A program made the translations under genes and the position numbers. Under the pieces are notes generated by a model. The model searched no databases and was not told where the DNA came from. It saw only the letters and a program-made list of their open reading frames with translations. This document shows positions 7,940 through 17,286 of a stretch of 64,000 bases of DNA, in pieces. Each line of letters opens with the position of its first letter. Within the stretch, counting starts at the first letter, position 1. The stretch comes from Herbaspirillum seropedicae (GTDB lineage Bacteria > Pseudomonadota > Gammaproteobacteria > Burkholderiales > Burkholderiaceae_D), in NCBI RefSeq assembly GCF_001040945.1, contig NZ_CP011930.1, positions 3,031,019-3,095,018 on the forward strand, written 5' to 3'.

Positions 7940-9349
7940 TCAGACGATGCAGCGGGTGCGGTAGCACTGGCTGAACAGGCGGGTCGCTTCCAGCCCCGGC
8001 GGCAGATGATGACAAGCAGGGCTCAATGGCGCCACCAAGGCGTCCAGCCCCGCGTCCAGGTGGGAAGGCGCCTCCTGGTGCGGCTGCTCCGGCTGCTCCG
8101 CCACGCCCTGGCGGCCGCGCGCCTGCGCGCGGAAGCTGGGCTGGCGGGGTGCGTCGTCCCAGCCGGTCTCGATCCATTCGCGGATGACCTGCTTTTCATA
8201 GCCATTGAAGACGCCGAACATCTCGCCGCCCGGCGCATCGATGAGTCGCCAGAAGCGGCTGTGTCCGGCCGGCTCGCCACGCAGGATCCATTTGCCCTGT
8301 TCCATCGCCGCCAGGAAATCGCGCATGCCCTCGGGGCGCTCCAGCCATTGATTGACGGTCTTGCCGCCAATGCGGCAGTAATCCGAATGCATCATCCGGC
8401 CAAAGGCGGCCTTGTCGGCCAGCACGCGTTGCACTTCCTGGTCCAGATCGAAGGAGCCGATCACGCCCAGCGTGCTCGCCCCCAGTTCATTGAGCAGGTA
8501 GCCGCGCCGCATGCGCTGCAGGAATTCTTCCCGGTCCGGCCATTGCGCGGCGGCCTCCAGGACTGCGTCGACGGCCTTGCGGGCGTGGCCGCTGGCGGCG
8601 TTATCGATGGTCACGTGCAGCGTGAAATAGTAGGGATCGATGCCGAGTTCGTTGAGTTCGTAGGCCGTGATCAGCAGGTGCAGCGGCAACTGCTCGTAAC
8701 CCAGGTTGAAGCCGAACATCTCGGGAATGAATTCGTCGCCGTGCCAGCCCAGCGCCAGTTGCAGCGCTCCCTGCACATAGTGCGCCTGCGAGAGCCAGTC
8801 GGCCTGCTCGCAGCCATGGGCCTGCAGGAGACTGCGATACAGGCTCACGTGGTTCATGGCGACCTCGCCATCGCCCAGCTCTTCCAGATAGGTCAGGATC
8901 AGGGGACGAAACACCGGATCGCGCCAGTGCTTCACGGCGCTGTAGAGCCAAGCGCCATCGACCAGCTTGGTGGGCGCCACGCGCAGCAGGAAATTGAGCG
9001 CATGGGCGCGCCCCGAGAAATACTGGCGCGGCGCGCCGGCGCGGCGTTCCTGCAGATAGGCCTCATAGGCCACGCCAACCTGGGCGGCGCGGGCCTGCAT
9101 CCAGGCGGCCATGTCCTGGCCCGCGGGGGGCAGCTCGCAGGGCAGCGCCTGCGTCGCCTCCAGCTGCGTCACCAGATAGCGGCGCGCCTGGGCCAACGCC
9201 GCCGCATCGGGCTCGGCCACATTCAACTGCGCATAGATGCGCGCCGGCAACAGCCCGGCGCCGTGGGGGTCGTGGTGGGGATCACTGTTGGGGTGATATC
9301 GGCGGGAAGCCGATGCGGCTGCCTGCATTTCTTCCAGGGTGGCTTGCAT
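7940..9349 (-). CDS. Iron-containing redox enzyme, haem-oxygenase-like diiron (HDO) family
   Basis: A 469-aa protein with a central haem-oxygenase-like helical domain of the diiron-oxidase type. Candidate metal ligands are Glu156/157, Glu162 and His167 in the segment EELGDGEVAMNHVSLY, then Glu210, and H245-x3-D249-x5-H255 in LHVTIDNAASGHA. In characterised HDO enzymes such patterns bind two irons used for N-oxygenation or oxidative cleavage. The substrate here is unknown and no biosynthetic partner genes adjoin it. The N-terminal and C-terminal regions flanking the domain are not recognised. The start at 9349 has GAGGAAG upstream; a longer frame would extend into the promoter of the divergent DUF3297 gene. 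Confidence 0.75.
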   Translation of the reverse strand: MQATLEEMQAAASASRRYHPNSDPHHDPHGAGLLPARIYAQLNVAEPDAAALAQARRYLVTQLEATQALPCELPPAGQDMAAWMQARAAQVGVAYEAYLQERRAGAPRQYFSGRAHALNFLLRVAPTKLVDGAWLYSAVKHWRDPVFRPLILTYLEELGDGEVAMNHVSLYRSLLQAHGCEQADWLSQAHYVQGALQLALGWHGDEFIPEMFGFNLGYEQLPLHLLITAYELNELGIDPYYFTLHVTIDNAASGHARKAVDAVLEAAAQWPDREEFLQRMRRGYLLNELGASTLGVIGSFDLDQEVQRVLADKAAFGRMMHSDYCRIGGKTVNQWLERPEGMRDFLAAMEQGKWILRGEPAGHSRFWRLIDAPGGEMFGVFNGYEKQVIREWIETGWDDAPRQPSFRAQARGRQGVAEQPEQPHQEAPSHLDAGLDALVAPLSPACHHLPPGLEATRLFSQCYRTRCIV

Positions 9350-9549
9350 ACTTCCTCGCGCAAATGGACATTGCGCCCAGCATGCGATGTTCGCGCCGGC
9401 AGCGCTATCAGCCAGGGGCCAGCGCTGCTGTCGGAGAACGCCGCCATCCGGGTAGGACGACGGGACTGCCAAGGCGGCGGCGCCTGTCAGAGGGGCGGCC
9501 AGCGCCGAAAGGATTGTCTTGGCCGGGCAGATATCCGATAATCGCGGCC

Positions 9550-9798
9550 ATGAACGATACCGCACAACGCCCCAGCTTCCCCGACCGCCTCTCGGTCGAT
9601 CCGCGCAGCCCGCATTACGTCGCCGCCATCTTTGAATTCGACGTGGGCATCAAGCTCAATGGCAAGGAATTCAACAACGTCAGCGAATACTGCATCAGCG
9701 AAGGCTGGATCAAGATTCCCGCCGGCCGCGCGCTGGACCGCAAGGGCAATCCGATGATGACCAAGCTCAAGGGCCAGGTCGAACCGTTCTATCGCTGA
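9550..9798 (+). CDS. DUF3297 family protein
   Basis: An 82-aa protein with the complete DUF3297 signature, including DVGIKLNGKEFNNVSEYCIS and GRALDRKGNPMMTKLKGQVE. The family is widespread in proteobacteria, short, and of unknown function; its regular form suggests a small cytosolic all-beta domain. The ATG at 9550 lies about 200 bases from the divergent diiron oxidase gene. A canonical terminator follows the stop, so the gene is probably monocistronic. Confidence 0.9.
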   Translation: MNDTAQRPSFPDRLSVDPRSPHYVAAIFEFDVGIKLNGKEFNNVSEYCISEGWIKIPAGRALDRKGNPMMTKLKGQVEPFYR

Positions 9799-9824
9799 TC
9801 CGCCTTACTCCGCACTGTCACCCA

Positions 9825-9853
9825 GAGGCCCGCATTTTCGTGCGGGCCTTTTC
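9825..9853 (+). terminator. Rho-independent terminator after the DUF3297 gene
   Basis: A perfect stem AGGCCCGCA / TGCGGGCCT with a short T-rich loop is followed by TTTTCTCTT, 27 bases after the stop. Confidence 0.9.
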
Positions 9854-9941
9854 TCTTAGCGGCAACATTGTCTGTCTGCCAAGCTGCGCACGCAAAACGA
9901 CCCGCGCGAGAAGCGTCTTCCTTCCAGGCAAGGGCCACGTA

Positions 9942-10544
9942 TCAGGCTGCCGAGGCATCCCTACGCCGCCGCGCCAGTATCACCCCCAACAGTCCGATCC
10001 CCAGCATGGCGCTGGAGGCTGGTTCGGGGACCTCAGCCTGACGCGAACTGACAGTCAGGACCGGGGTGACGGAGTGCAGCTCCTGACCACGGGAAGGAGC
10101 CGGATGCGCGCGCAGTTGCAGCTCCACAATGGGGTTGCGCGACCAGTCGATGGCGCGCAGGGCGGCGTTGAGGTCGCTCAATTTGCTCACCGAGGTCCGA
10201 TAGTCCTGCAGCGGTTGCCTCGTTCCCTCCCGCACGCCCTCTGCGAAGGTATCGGTCCATAGATTCCGGTTACCCTGCCTGAGGGCGACGTACAGATAAT
10301 TGGACGCCGGATCAGAGGCTCCCCAGCCCTGGTCAAAGGTGCGGGAGCGGCCAGTTACAGCTGTGAAAGTCCGGATTCCCGGCGTGATGAAAACACCCAG
10401 CACGCGCTCATCCTTGATTCCTCGGGAAGCACTGCGATCGTAACGGTCCACCGTAGCGGACTGCGTAACGATGGTCGCCGATGCGCAGGTGCTGAAAGCG
10501 GCCAGAAACGCCAGGCTGGCAAAGGTGCTTTTGAACGAAGACAT
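9942..10544 (-). CDS. PEP-CTERM sorting domain-containing secreted protein
   Basis: A 200-aa exported protein. An N-terminal signal peptide (hydrophobic FASLAFLAAFSTCASA, cleavage likely after ASA) is followed by an extracytoplasmic domain of unknown fold. The C-terminal tag is VPEPASSAMLGIGLLGVIL followed by an RRRR cluster: the PEP motif, transmembrane helix and basic tail recognised by exosortase. Such proteins belong to exopolysaccharide-linked sorting systems, but no exosortase gene is in this window. The ATG at 10544 is chosen because it opens directly into the signal peptide; a codon at 10625 would add 27 hydrophilic residues in front of it. Confidence 0.85.
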   Translation of the reverse strand: MSSFKSTFASLAFLAAFSTCASATIVTQSATVDRYDRSASRGIKDERVLGVFITPGIRTFTAVTGRSRTFDQGWGASDPASNYLYVALRQGNRNLWTDTFAEGVREGTRQPLQDYRTSVSKLSDLNAALRAIDWSRNPIVELQLRAHPAPSRGQELHSVTPVLTVSSRQAEVPEPASSAMLGIGLLGVILARRRRDASAA

Positions 10545-10886
10545 GTTGGTTTTCTCAAAGAGTATTGACGGGGATGGCGGTGTGGCGATGGATATCTTCA
10601 CGCATAAAACATGCCATTCAAACAAGCTCTTTGAAAATCAGCTACTTGTCTTTTCGGGCCTCTGCACTCCTGCCCATCATGTAATATTCTCCGACAGTAA
10701 CATCTGTTACCATTTTTATGATGTCTTCCACAAGCCTTTACCGGTGGGGTTTTGCGTCACTTCCCTATTTTTATGATGCATTTCAAAAAACAGGTTTTAT
10801 TAGAAAAGTGGACCACCACGGCATTTCCTGAAGAGACCTGCTGCGCCTGATTTCCGCTTCGGCAATGCAGGCGCAGTCGAGGTTTT
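10545..10886. other. Intergenic region with promoter-like AT-rich DNA and a palindrome
   Basis: No credible gene. The stretch is AT-rich compared with its surroundings and must hold the promoter of the PEP-CTERM gene. A perfect two-arm palindrome GTAACA-TC-TGTTAC lies at 10697-10710 and could be an operator. A hairpin CTGCGCCTG/CAGGCGCAG at 10841-10876 lies just past the chemoreceptor stop. Confidence 0.5.
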
Positions 10887-10888
10887 TT
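10841..10888. terminator. Hairpin downstream of the chemoreceptor gene, possible terminator
   Basis: A 9-bp stem CTGCGCCTG/CAGGCGCAG with an 18-base loop. The T run (10883-10888) is on the plus-strand side, so on the chemoreceptor strand it lacks a U tract. Weak as a terminator for that gene. Confidence 0.35.
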
Positions 10889-12446
10889 ACACTGTCACGG
10901 CGCGCTGCCCCAGGCGGAATACTGCCACCGCCTGCACCAGTTCCCGCGCCTGGCCGGACAAGCTGATGGCCGCTGCCGCGCTTTCTTCGACCAGGGCGGC
11001 ATTCTGCTGCGTGGTGGTGTCCATCTGGGTGACGGCCTGGCCGACCTGGGCAATCCCCGTATTCTGCTCGGCGGTGGCGGCGTTGATGCCGACCATGATG
11101 TCGCTGACGCGGCGAATCGAGGTCACGATCTCTTCCATGGTCTTGCCGGCCTGGTCGGCCAGTTGGGTGCCCTGCCCCACCTGCTCGACGCTGGCGGTGA
11201 TCAGTTCCTTGATCTCGCGTGCGGCGGTGGCGCTGCGCTGGGCCAGGGTGCGCACTTCCGAGGCCACCACGGCAAAGCCGCGCCCTTGTTCGCCGGCGCG
11301 AGCAGCCTCGACGGCGGCGTTCAGGGCCAGGATATTGGTCTGGAAGGCAATGCTGTCGATCACGCCGATGATGTCGGCGATGCGACGGCTGGATTCGTCG
11401 ATGCGGCCCATGGTCTGCACCACATCACCCATCACCTGTCCGCCATGCTGGGCCACGCCGGAGGCCTGCGCCACCTGGGCGTTGGCCGAGCGGGCGAATT
11501 CGGCTGACTGCTGGGCGGTGGCGGCGATTTCTTCCATGGCGCTGGCGGTCTGCTCCAGGCTGGACGCGGCCTGTTCGGTGCGGGCGCTCAAGTCGGCATT
11601 GCCGGCGGCGGCTTCGCTGCTGGCCTGGTTGACCGACAATGCCGCCTGGCGCGACTTGCTCACCAGCGAACGCAACGACTCCTGCATGCTGCCCACGTTC
11701 TTCAAGAGGCTGGCCAGTTCGGAGCGGCCGGTGGCCGCTGGCACCGTGCTGGTGAGGTCGCCTGCGGCGATCTGCAGGGTCAGCGCCTGCATCTCGTGCA
11801 ACGGCGCGGCAATGCTCTGGGTGAGCAGCCAGCCCAGCAACACGGCCAGCAGGATACTGGCTGCGGTGGCCCCCATGAGCACGAAGCGCGAGCGATCGAT
11901 GGCCGCATCGATCTGCCCGCCCAGTTCGGCGGTGCGCCTTTCCTGGTACTGCACCAGGCTGGTCCCTTCCTTGATGTAGGCGGCCGAGATCGACTTCATG
12001 TCCTGCACCAGCTGCTGCCGGGTGGCCGCATCCGCGCCGACCTCTTCCATCTGCTGGCGCACCACCAGATAGCGTTTGCGCTCCTTGGCCATGCGCTCCA
12101 GGATGGTCTTGCCCTCTTCGGTATCGTCCAGTTCGGCATAGCGTTTCTGGATGACGGTGGTGCGGGTGACCAGCCCGGCCATGTCATCGGCAAAGAACTT
12201 GAGCAGGGTTTCATTGGCCGTGACCCCCAGCGCCAGGGCGCGGGCCACGTTGACCACGATGTTCTCGCGCCATTCCTTGGCCAGCGAGAGTCGTTCAGCC
12301 TGTTCTTTCTGCAGGATCTGGTTGGCCTGCTCGACCTGCTTCAATTGCGCCAGCATGGCCAGCAGCATGGCCAGCATGAGGCCGATGATCACGACAAAAC
12401 CCAGCGCCAGGCGCCTGCCAACCGTCAATCTATTCAACAACGACAT
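10887..12446 (-). CDS. Methyl-accepting chemotaxis protein (Tar/Tsr-like)
   Basis: A 519-aa transmembrane chemoreceptor. TM1 is at about 14-36, a periplasmic four-helix-bundle sensor follows, TM2 is near 190-212 ([19 protein letters not shown]), then HAMP and the signalling domain. The highly conserved hairpin tip reads [20 protein letters not shown]. It should control CheA through CheW. There is no C-terminal CheR-docking pentapeptide; the protein ends [11 protein letters not shown]. The ATG at 12446 follows AAGGATGGGG and opens into the membrane segment; an upstream in-frame codon at 12500 lacks support. The ligand cannot be inferred. Confidence 0.93.
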   Translation of the reverse strand: MSLLNRLTVGRRLALGFVVIIGLMLAMLLAMLAQLKQVEQANQILQKEQAERLSLAKEWRENIVVNVARALALGVTANETLLKFFADDMAGLVTRTTVIQKRYAELDDTEEGKTILERMAKERKRYLVVRQQMEEVGADAATRQQLVQDMKSISAAYIKEGTSLVQYQERRTAELGGQIDAAIDRSRFVLMGATAASILLAVLLGWLLTQSIAAPLHEMQALTLQIAAGDLTSTVPAATGRSELASLLKNVGSMQESLRSLVSKSRQAALSVNQASSEAAAGNADLSARTEQAASSLEQTASAMEEIAATAQQSAEFARSANAQVAQASGVAQHGGQVMGDVVQTMGRIDESSRRIADIIGVIDSIAFQTNILALNAAVEAARAGEQGRGFAVVASEVRTLAQRSATAAREIKELITASVEQVGQGTQLADQAGKTMEEIVTSIRRVSDIMVGINAATAEQNTGIAQVGQAVTQMDTTTQQNAALVEESAAAAISLSGQARELVQAVAVFRLGQRAVTV

Positions 12447-12867
12447 ACTGCCCCATCCTTTATTCTTGTTAACTATTTGGCAAGCACCCCATACCGTCAC
12501 TTACCGTTCCATGTCGTGGACTCCCCTTTGCCTGGCCGGCCCCCGCCGGACACCCGCCAGCACTGCTGTGCTCAGGCGCTTGCTGACGACATCACAACAA
12601 GTCAAAAAAGGTCGTTATTCTCACTTGACAGTAATGATGCTGCATTGCAAGTGATCGAGGGCTTTTCTGGCGCTGTTCTTCGTAACAGTTGCCTGAGGAA
12701 AACGCTAAAAATCCTGCAGAATGAGATTTTATCCGTCTATTTTTTTCTTGCCCGCAACTTGCTGCGCACTCGCTGAACGCATCCGCGCAAACAAAAACAC
12801 CCCGCCACGAGACACGTGACGGGGTGTTGTCGATCCGGTGCGGGCGCAGCCCGCCGCCGTCGGTCGT
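12447..12867. other. Intergenic region between pgm and a chemoreceptor gene
   Basis: No supported gene. It holds the pgm terminator (12795-12829), the chemoreceptor promoter, and an inverted repeat CACTTG-N20-CAAGTG at 12622-12653 next to a TTGACA hexamer. Nothing else was recognised. Confidence 0.4.
12795..12829 (-). terminator. Rho-independent terminator of pgm
   Basis: A GC-rich stem ACACCCCG/CGGGGTGT, extended inward by CACG/CGTG around one mismatch, is followed by TTTTTGTTT on the minus strand. It lies about 40 bases past the pgm stop. Confidence 0.88.
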
Positions 12868-14517
12868 TCAGCTGGCCTGGAGGGCGCGGGTGACGATGTC
12901 CTGGGCCTCGGCGAAGATCTTGTCGAGGTGGGCCTGGTCGCGGAAGCTCTCGCCGTAGATCTTGTAGATGCTCTCCGTGCCGGACGGACGCGCCGCAAAC
13001 CAGCCATTGTCGGTGACGATCTTCAGGCCGCCGAAGGGCTTGCCGTTGGCCGGCGCCGTGGTCAGCACTTCACGGATAGGCTCGCCGGCCAGTTCGGTGG
13101 AACTGACATCCTGCGGCGAGAGCTTGGACAGGCGCGCCTTCTGCTCGGGCGTCGCGGCGGCTTCCTTGCGGCCATTGAGCGGAGCGCCCAGCTGATGGGT
13201 CAGGTCTTCATAGATCTGGCCAGGGTCGTTGCCGGTGCGCGCGGTCATCTCGGCGGCCAGCAAGGCGGCGGTGATGCCGTCCTTGTCAGTGCTCCAGGGC
13301 TGGCCGTCGAAGCGCACGAAGGAAGCGCCAGCGCTCTCTTCGCAGCCGAAGGCCAGGCTGCCGTCATAGAGGCCATCGACGAACCACTTGAAGCCCACCG
13401 GCATCTCCAGCAGCTTGCGCTCCAGGTGCTTGGCGACGCGATTGATCATCTGGCTCGACACCAGGGTCTTGCCGATGGCGGCGTCCGCGCGCCAGGCCGG
13501 ACGGTGGCGGAACAGGTAGTACACCGCCACAGAGAGGTAATCATTGGCCGGCATGAGGCCGCGGCTCTTGGCGACGATGCCGTGGCGGTCATGGTCGGTA
13601 TCGCAGGCCATGGCGACGTCAAAGCGGTCCTTGAGTGCGATCAGTTCGCTCATCGCATGCGGCGAGGACGGGTCCATGCGGATCTGCGCATCCCAGTCCA
13701 GCGGCACGAAGCGGAAGGTGGCGTCGACCTCGGTGTTGACCACTTCCAGGTTCAGCTTGTAGCGGTCGGCGATGGCGGACCAGTAATGCAGGCCGGCGCC
13801 GCCCAGCGGGTCCACGCCGATCTTGACATTGGCGCCGGAGATGGCGGCCAGGTCGATGATGTTGGGCAGGTCGCTGACGTAGTTGTCGAGGTAGTCGTAG
13901 CGGCGCGTGGTGTCGGCCTTGAGCGCCTTCTCGAAGCTGACGCGGCGCACACCCTGCAATTGCTGCTCCAGGTAGGCGTTGGCGCGCTGTTCGATCCAGC
14001 CGGTGACATTGGAGTCGGACGGGCCGCCATTGGGCATGTTGTACTTGAAGCCGCCATTGTCAGGCGGATTGTGCGACGGCGTGACCACGATGCCATCAGC
14101 CAGCGCATCGCGGTGGACGCGGTTATGCGTGAGGATGGCGTGCGAGACCGCAGGCGTGGGCGCGTAGGGGCTGCCTTCGGCCAGCATGGTCACCACTTCA
14201 TTGGCGGCCAGCACTTCCAGCGCACTGTGCCAGGCCGGTTCCGACAGCGCATGGGTATCGATGCCCAGGAACAGCGGGCCTTTGAAACCCTGCTCCTTGC
14301 GGTAGTCGCAGATGGCCTGGGTGATGGCCAGCACGTGCCATTCGTTGAAACTGTGGGCATTGGCGTTGCCGCGATGGCCGGAAGTGCCGAAGGCCACGCG
14401 ATGGCTGGCTTCGGCCACATCCGGACGCAGGCTGTAGTAATTGGAGACCAGCACTGGCAGATCGACCAGTGCCGAAGGGGCGGCGCGCTGGCCGGCCAGG
14501 GGATTGACGCTACTCAT
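12868..14517 (-). CDS. pgm: Phosphoglucomutase, alpha-D-glucose-specific
   Basis: Interconverts glucose-1-phosphate and glucose-6-phosphate. The 549-aa length and four-domain phosphohexomutase layout match bacterial Pgm. The catalytic phosphoserine loop is VVTPSHNPPDNGG, the metal loop DTDHDRHG, the sugar-binding loop GCEESAGAS and the phosphate-binding loop ARPSGTESIYKIYGES. The ATG at 14517 (MSSVNPLAG) matches family N-termini; 20 extra upstream residues do not. With galU 1.4 kb away on the other strand it supplies UDP-glucose for glycogen, trehalose or exopolysaccharide. Confidence 0.96.
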   Translation of the reverse strand: MSSVNPLAGQRAAPSALVDLPVLVSNYYSLRPDVAEASHRVAFGTSGHRGNANAHSFNEWHVLAITQAICDYRKEQGFKGPLFLGIDTHALSEPAWHSALEVLAANEVVTMLAEGSPYAPTPAVSHAILTHNRVHRDALADGIVVTPSHNPPDNGGFKYNMPNGGPSDSNVTGWIEQRANAYLEQQLQGVRRVSFEKALKADTTRRYDYLDNYVSDLPNIIDLAAISGANVKIGVDPLGGAGLHYWSAIADRYKLNLEVVNTEVDATFRFVPLDWDAQIRMDPSSPHAMSELIALKDRFDVAMACDTDHDRHGIVAKSRGLMPANDYLSVAVYYLFRHRPAWRADAAIGKTLVSSQMINRVAKHLERKLLEMPVGFKWFVDGLYDGSLAFGCEESAGASFVRFDGQPWSTDKDGITAALLAAEMTARTGNDPGQIYEDLTHQLGAPLNGRKEAAATPEQKARLSKLSPQDVSSTELAGEPIREVLTTAPANGKPFGGLKIVTDNGWFAARPSGTESIYKIYGESFRDQAHLDKIFAEAQDIVTRALQAS

Positions 14518-14705
14518 GATGGCTTTTCTTGATGAAGGGAAACAGAAACAGCGTTTGGACAAGCCCAGGCGAGACAACGTTCATAGCTTCGCCTGGCTTG
14601 ATGTTCTTGTGAATGTTTTTTAAGGTTCCGGCCGGCATTGTAACGGCTGCGGGCCAATTCTCCTGCATGGTTTGGGCAAACCGCGCTGTCCCTGCCGGAA
14701 AGCGC

Positions 14706-14735
14706 AATGCGCCCGGGCGCGAACCCGGGCGCATT
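14706..14735. terminator. Perfect 12-bp hairpin between glsB-like gene and pgm
   Basis: AATGCGCCCGGG and CCCGGGCGCATT enclose a six-base loop. It lies downstream of the GlsB-like gene on the minus strand. There is no clean T tract, so termination is likely but not certain. Confidence 0.5.
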
Positions 14736-14798
14736 GGCCATCACTGCATCGGCCTGCCTCTGCAGCAGCAGACCGGATGGCGGATCGGTCAGCCTGCG

Positions 14799-15050
14799 TC
14801 AGGCGCGCCTGAAGGCGCGCACGATGACCAGCAGGACCACCGCGCCCAGCGTGGCCGTGACGATGGAGGCCAGGATGCCGCCCCCCACGGCGATGCCCAG
14901 CAGGCCGGCCAGCCAGCCGCCGATGACCGCGCCGACGATACCGATGAGGATGTCGGCCAACAGGCCGAAGCCGCCGCCCTTGACCAGCACGCCGGCCAGC
15001 CAGCCAGCAACCGCACCGATGATCAGCCATGCAATGAGTCCGTGTTCCAT
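14799..15050 (-). CDS. GlsB/YeaQ/YmgE family stress-response membrane protein
   Basis: An 83-aa inner-membrane protein of the transglycosylase-associated family. It shows three hydrophobic segments rich in Gly/Ala (IAWLIIGAVAGWLAGVLV, DILIGIVGAVIGGWLAGLL and ASIVTATLGAVVLLVIV) with the family's small-residue packing. Homologues are general-stress-induced but biochemically undefined. The ATG at 15050 follows AGGAAAGGGAAG; a longer frame upstream adds hydrophilic residues without a ribosome site. It stands alone between two hairpin-bounded regions. Confidence 0.88.
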   Translation of the reverse strand: MEHGLIAWLIIGAVAGWLAGVLVKGGGFGLLADILIGIVGAVIGGWLAGLLGIAVGGGILASIVTATLGAVVLLVIVRAFRRA

Positions 15051-15491
15051 GATCTTCCCTTTCCTGTCGTGATGGGGATGTCCCGTGTTGATTGCTTCTC
15101 CGCCACCGCCACGCAGGGCGGCCAACGGATGAGGTCATGGTAGGAAGGGACGTGTCCCGCAGGTATCGGACAGCGGCCCATTTCCCTGTAGGACAAGCCC
15201 GCCATGCCCACCCTCCGGTGCGACGCAGTGCAACGCAGAGGCAGCCGGACTTGCTCCGGCCTTCCTCTTTTCCTACACATCAAACCGAAGCCATCCTATA
15301 GAGCGACAGCGCGAGTTTTCATAATCTAGCGTCCAATCGAAGCAGCGCAGCATGGCGTACCGCCCCTCTGCCACAGCAAGAGTGCCGAAAATGCCTCTGC
15401 TGATGCTGCGCGACTTGCACCACCTTGACTTTGAAGCAGCCTCCACGAGGAGCCTGCATCCGCGACCAGCCAAGCAGGAAAGCCAACGACC
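15051..15491. other. Intergenic region with no recognised gene
   Basis: Both strands carry only frames without family similarity or good start signals. The left part should hold the promoter of the GlsB-like gene, the right part that of the hypothetical gene at 15492. No repeat or RNA gene was recognised. Confidence 0.4.
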
Positions 15492-15872
15492 ATGCCCCAT
15501 ACCGATACCAGAAGGGATAGCGCTACATTCGCCAACCAGTTCGCCCTGCACTCCTTCGCAGGCAGCGCGCGCGGCGGCGAAGACTTCGCAGAACAGTATG
15601 CACGCTACGCCAGCGACTCGGCGCAGTTGCTGCAGCAGATCTCGAAGAAGGCGCCCCAGTTGGCTTCGGTACTGGAACAGCTCAACGAGGGCTGCGCCCA
15701 GCGCAGCATCGCGCTGGGCGAGGCCGACGCGCCTGCCGCGCCGCGTGCGCGCAACCTGCTGCTGGCGGCATTGAACTTGCCGGGCCAGTTCCTGGCAGGC
15801 ATTGCCGCGCTGTTGCACGGCGGCAGGATGCTGCCGGCCATGAAGATGATCAAGAACAACAAGCAGGCATGA
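15492..15872 (+). CDS. Hypothetical protein, 126 aa
   Basis: No family recognised. The sequence is mostly helical and hydrophilic: an N-terminal acidic and aromatic region, a heptad-like stretch around SDSAQLLQQISKKAPQLASV, and a C-terminal half with a moderately hydrophobic segment (NLLLAALNLPGQFLAGIAAL) before a basic tail. The hydrophobic stretch is too weak to call a membrane helix. AGGAAAG precedes the ATG at suitable spacing, and the gene is co-oriented with galU, 80 bases upstream of it. Codon use resembles the surrounding genes. Confidence 0.55.
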   Translation: MPHTDTRRDSATFANQFALHSFAGSARGGEDFAEQYARYASDSAQLLQQISKKAPQLASVLEQLNEGCAQRSIALGEADAPAAPRARNLLLAALNLPGQFLAGIAALLHGGRMLPAMKMIKNNKQA

Positions 15873-15952
15873 AGCGCCATTGGCGCTACGTGACCTGCCA
15901 TGCATGTGGGTGAGGATGCCACGTCCTTCAACTTAATCTACCTGGGCCTACC

Positions 15953-16960
15953 ATGAAAAAAATCACCAAAGCAGTCTTCCCCGTCGCCGGTCTGGGCAGC
16001 CGTTTCCTTCCCGCCACCAAGGCGCAACCCAAGGAAATGCTTCCCATCGTCGACAAGCCCCTGATCCAGTACGCCGTCGAAGAAGCCGTTGAAGCCGGCA
16101 TCACCGAGATGATCTTCATCACCGGCCGCAACAAGCGCGCCATCGAAGATCACTTCGACAAGGCCTACGAGCTGGAGAGCGAGCTGGAAGCCGCCGGCAA
16201 GGTCAAGCTGCTGGAAACCATCCGCCACGTCGTGCCCAAGCACATCAATTGCGTCTACGTGCGCCAGGCCGAACCGCTGGGCCTGGGCCACGCCGTGCTG
16301 CTGGCCAAGCCGCTGGTGGGCGATGAGCCCTTCGCCGTGCTGCTGGCCGATGACTTCATGGATGTGGACGCCGGCCAGAAGAACGTGATGGCGCAGATGA
16401 CCGCCATGTTCGAACGCGAAGGCAAGAGCCTCTTGGCCGTGCAGGATGTGCCGCGCCCCGAGACCCGCCAGTACGGCATCGTCAGCGGCAGCGCCTATGC
16501 CGACCGCCTGGAACTGATGAGCGGCATCGTCGAGAAGCCCGCTCCGGAAGAAGCCCCCTCCACCCTGGCCGTGGTGGGCCGCTATGTGCTCACCCCCGCC
16601 ATCTTCGAACGCCTGGAAAACATCGGCACGGGCGCCGGTGGCGAAATCCAGCTGACCGATGCGATCTCGGCCCTGCTGCAGCAGGAACAGATCTTGGCCT
16701 ATCGCTACGAAGGCCAGCGTTTCGACTGCGGTTCCAAGCTGGGCTATCTCAAGGCCGCCGTGGCCATGGGCTTCAAGCACAAGGAAGTGGGCAGCGGCTT
16801 TGCCCAGTTCCTGCAGGACTTCGCTGCCCAGCACGACCTGCAGCAGGCCGCCCAGCCCAAGGGCCCGGCCACCGTCACCCCGCTCAAGCCCAATGCCGCG
16901 CCCGCCCACGGCGGCGCAGGCCAGGAAAAGCAGCCAGTAGCAGCAAACAGCGTCATGTAA
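15953..16960 (+). CDS. galU: UTP-glucose-1-phosphate uridylyltransferase
   Basis: Makes UDP-glucose from UTP and glucose-1-phosphate. The nucleotide-binding start [20 protein letters not shown], followed by [17 protein letters not shown], is diagnostic for GalU. Other family segments include PLGLGHAVL and GRYVLTP. At 335 aa it is longer than the usual 280-300 aa; the excess is an Ala/Pro/Gly-rich tail from about residue 300 that looks unstructured. A clear terminator follows. It complements the nearby pgm. Confidence 0.96.
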   Translation: MKKITKAVFPVAGLGSRFLPATKAQPKEMLPIVDKPLIQYAVEEAVEAGITEMIFITGRNKRAIEDHFDKAYELESELEAAGKVKLLETIRHVVPKHINCVYVRQAEPLGLGHAVLLAKPLVGDEPFAVLLADDFMDVDAGQKNVMAQMTAMFEREGKSLLAVQDVPRPETRQYGIVSGSAYADRLELMSGIVEKPAPEEAPSTLAVVGRYVLTPAIFERLENIGTGAGGEIQLTDAISALLQQEQILAYRYEGQRFDCGSKLGYLKAAVAMGFKHKEVGSGFAQFLQDFAAQHDLQQAAQPKGPATVTPLKPNAAPAHGGAGQEKQPVAANSVM

Positions 16961-16986
16961 GTCCCCAGTAGAGACCGTTGTTCATT

Positions 16987-17022
16987 GCAGTCCCGCCCGT
17001 CTGGGCCGGACTGCTTTTTTTT
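16987..17022 (+). terminator. Rho-independent terminator of galU
   Basis: GCAGTCC/GGACTGC arms around a GC-rich inner loop, directly followed by eight T residues, 27 bases after the galU stop. Confidence 0.93.
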
Positions 17023-17168
17023 CGCCTGCACGGCGCCACCACCCACCGTAAATTGTTTTCCATCGTTGTCACAGAGCTTTAACCTGGGCTTGCTAGGATC
17101 GCCGCCGTGAATCTCCAGAAATTCATTGCGCCGGGACCGGAACACCGCCGCTGCAGCGCACAAGCGAC

Positions 17169-17184
17169 TTGTAAACGTTTGCAA
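17169..17184. promoter_or_regulatory. Palindrome TTGTAAACGTTTGCAA, candidate operator
   Basis: A 16-bp near-perfect palindrome with an AAACGTTT centre and one mismatched pair, about 100 bases upstream of the histone-like gene. The central CG and shape resemble LacI/PurR-type operators. A second dyad, AATTGT-N14-ACAATT with an inner GTGAA/TTCAC, follows at 17191-17216. The regulator is unknown. Confidence 0.45.
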
Positions 17185-17286
17185 TCCAGAAATTGTTGGT
17201 GAAATCGTTCACAATTGATCAGCTGCATTGCGGCGAAGGCGCAAAAAATATATATTGTTTATATCAATTTTTTAACAGGAGTATTC

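Noticed and set aside
15273..15905. Minus-strand 210-codon frame between the GlsB-like gene and galU
   Set aside because: No family signature or ribosome site, Arg/Gly-rich composition, and it overlaps the better supported plus-strand gene at 15492.
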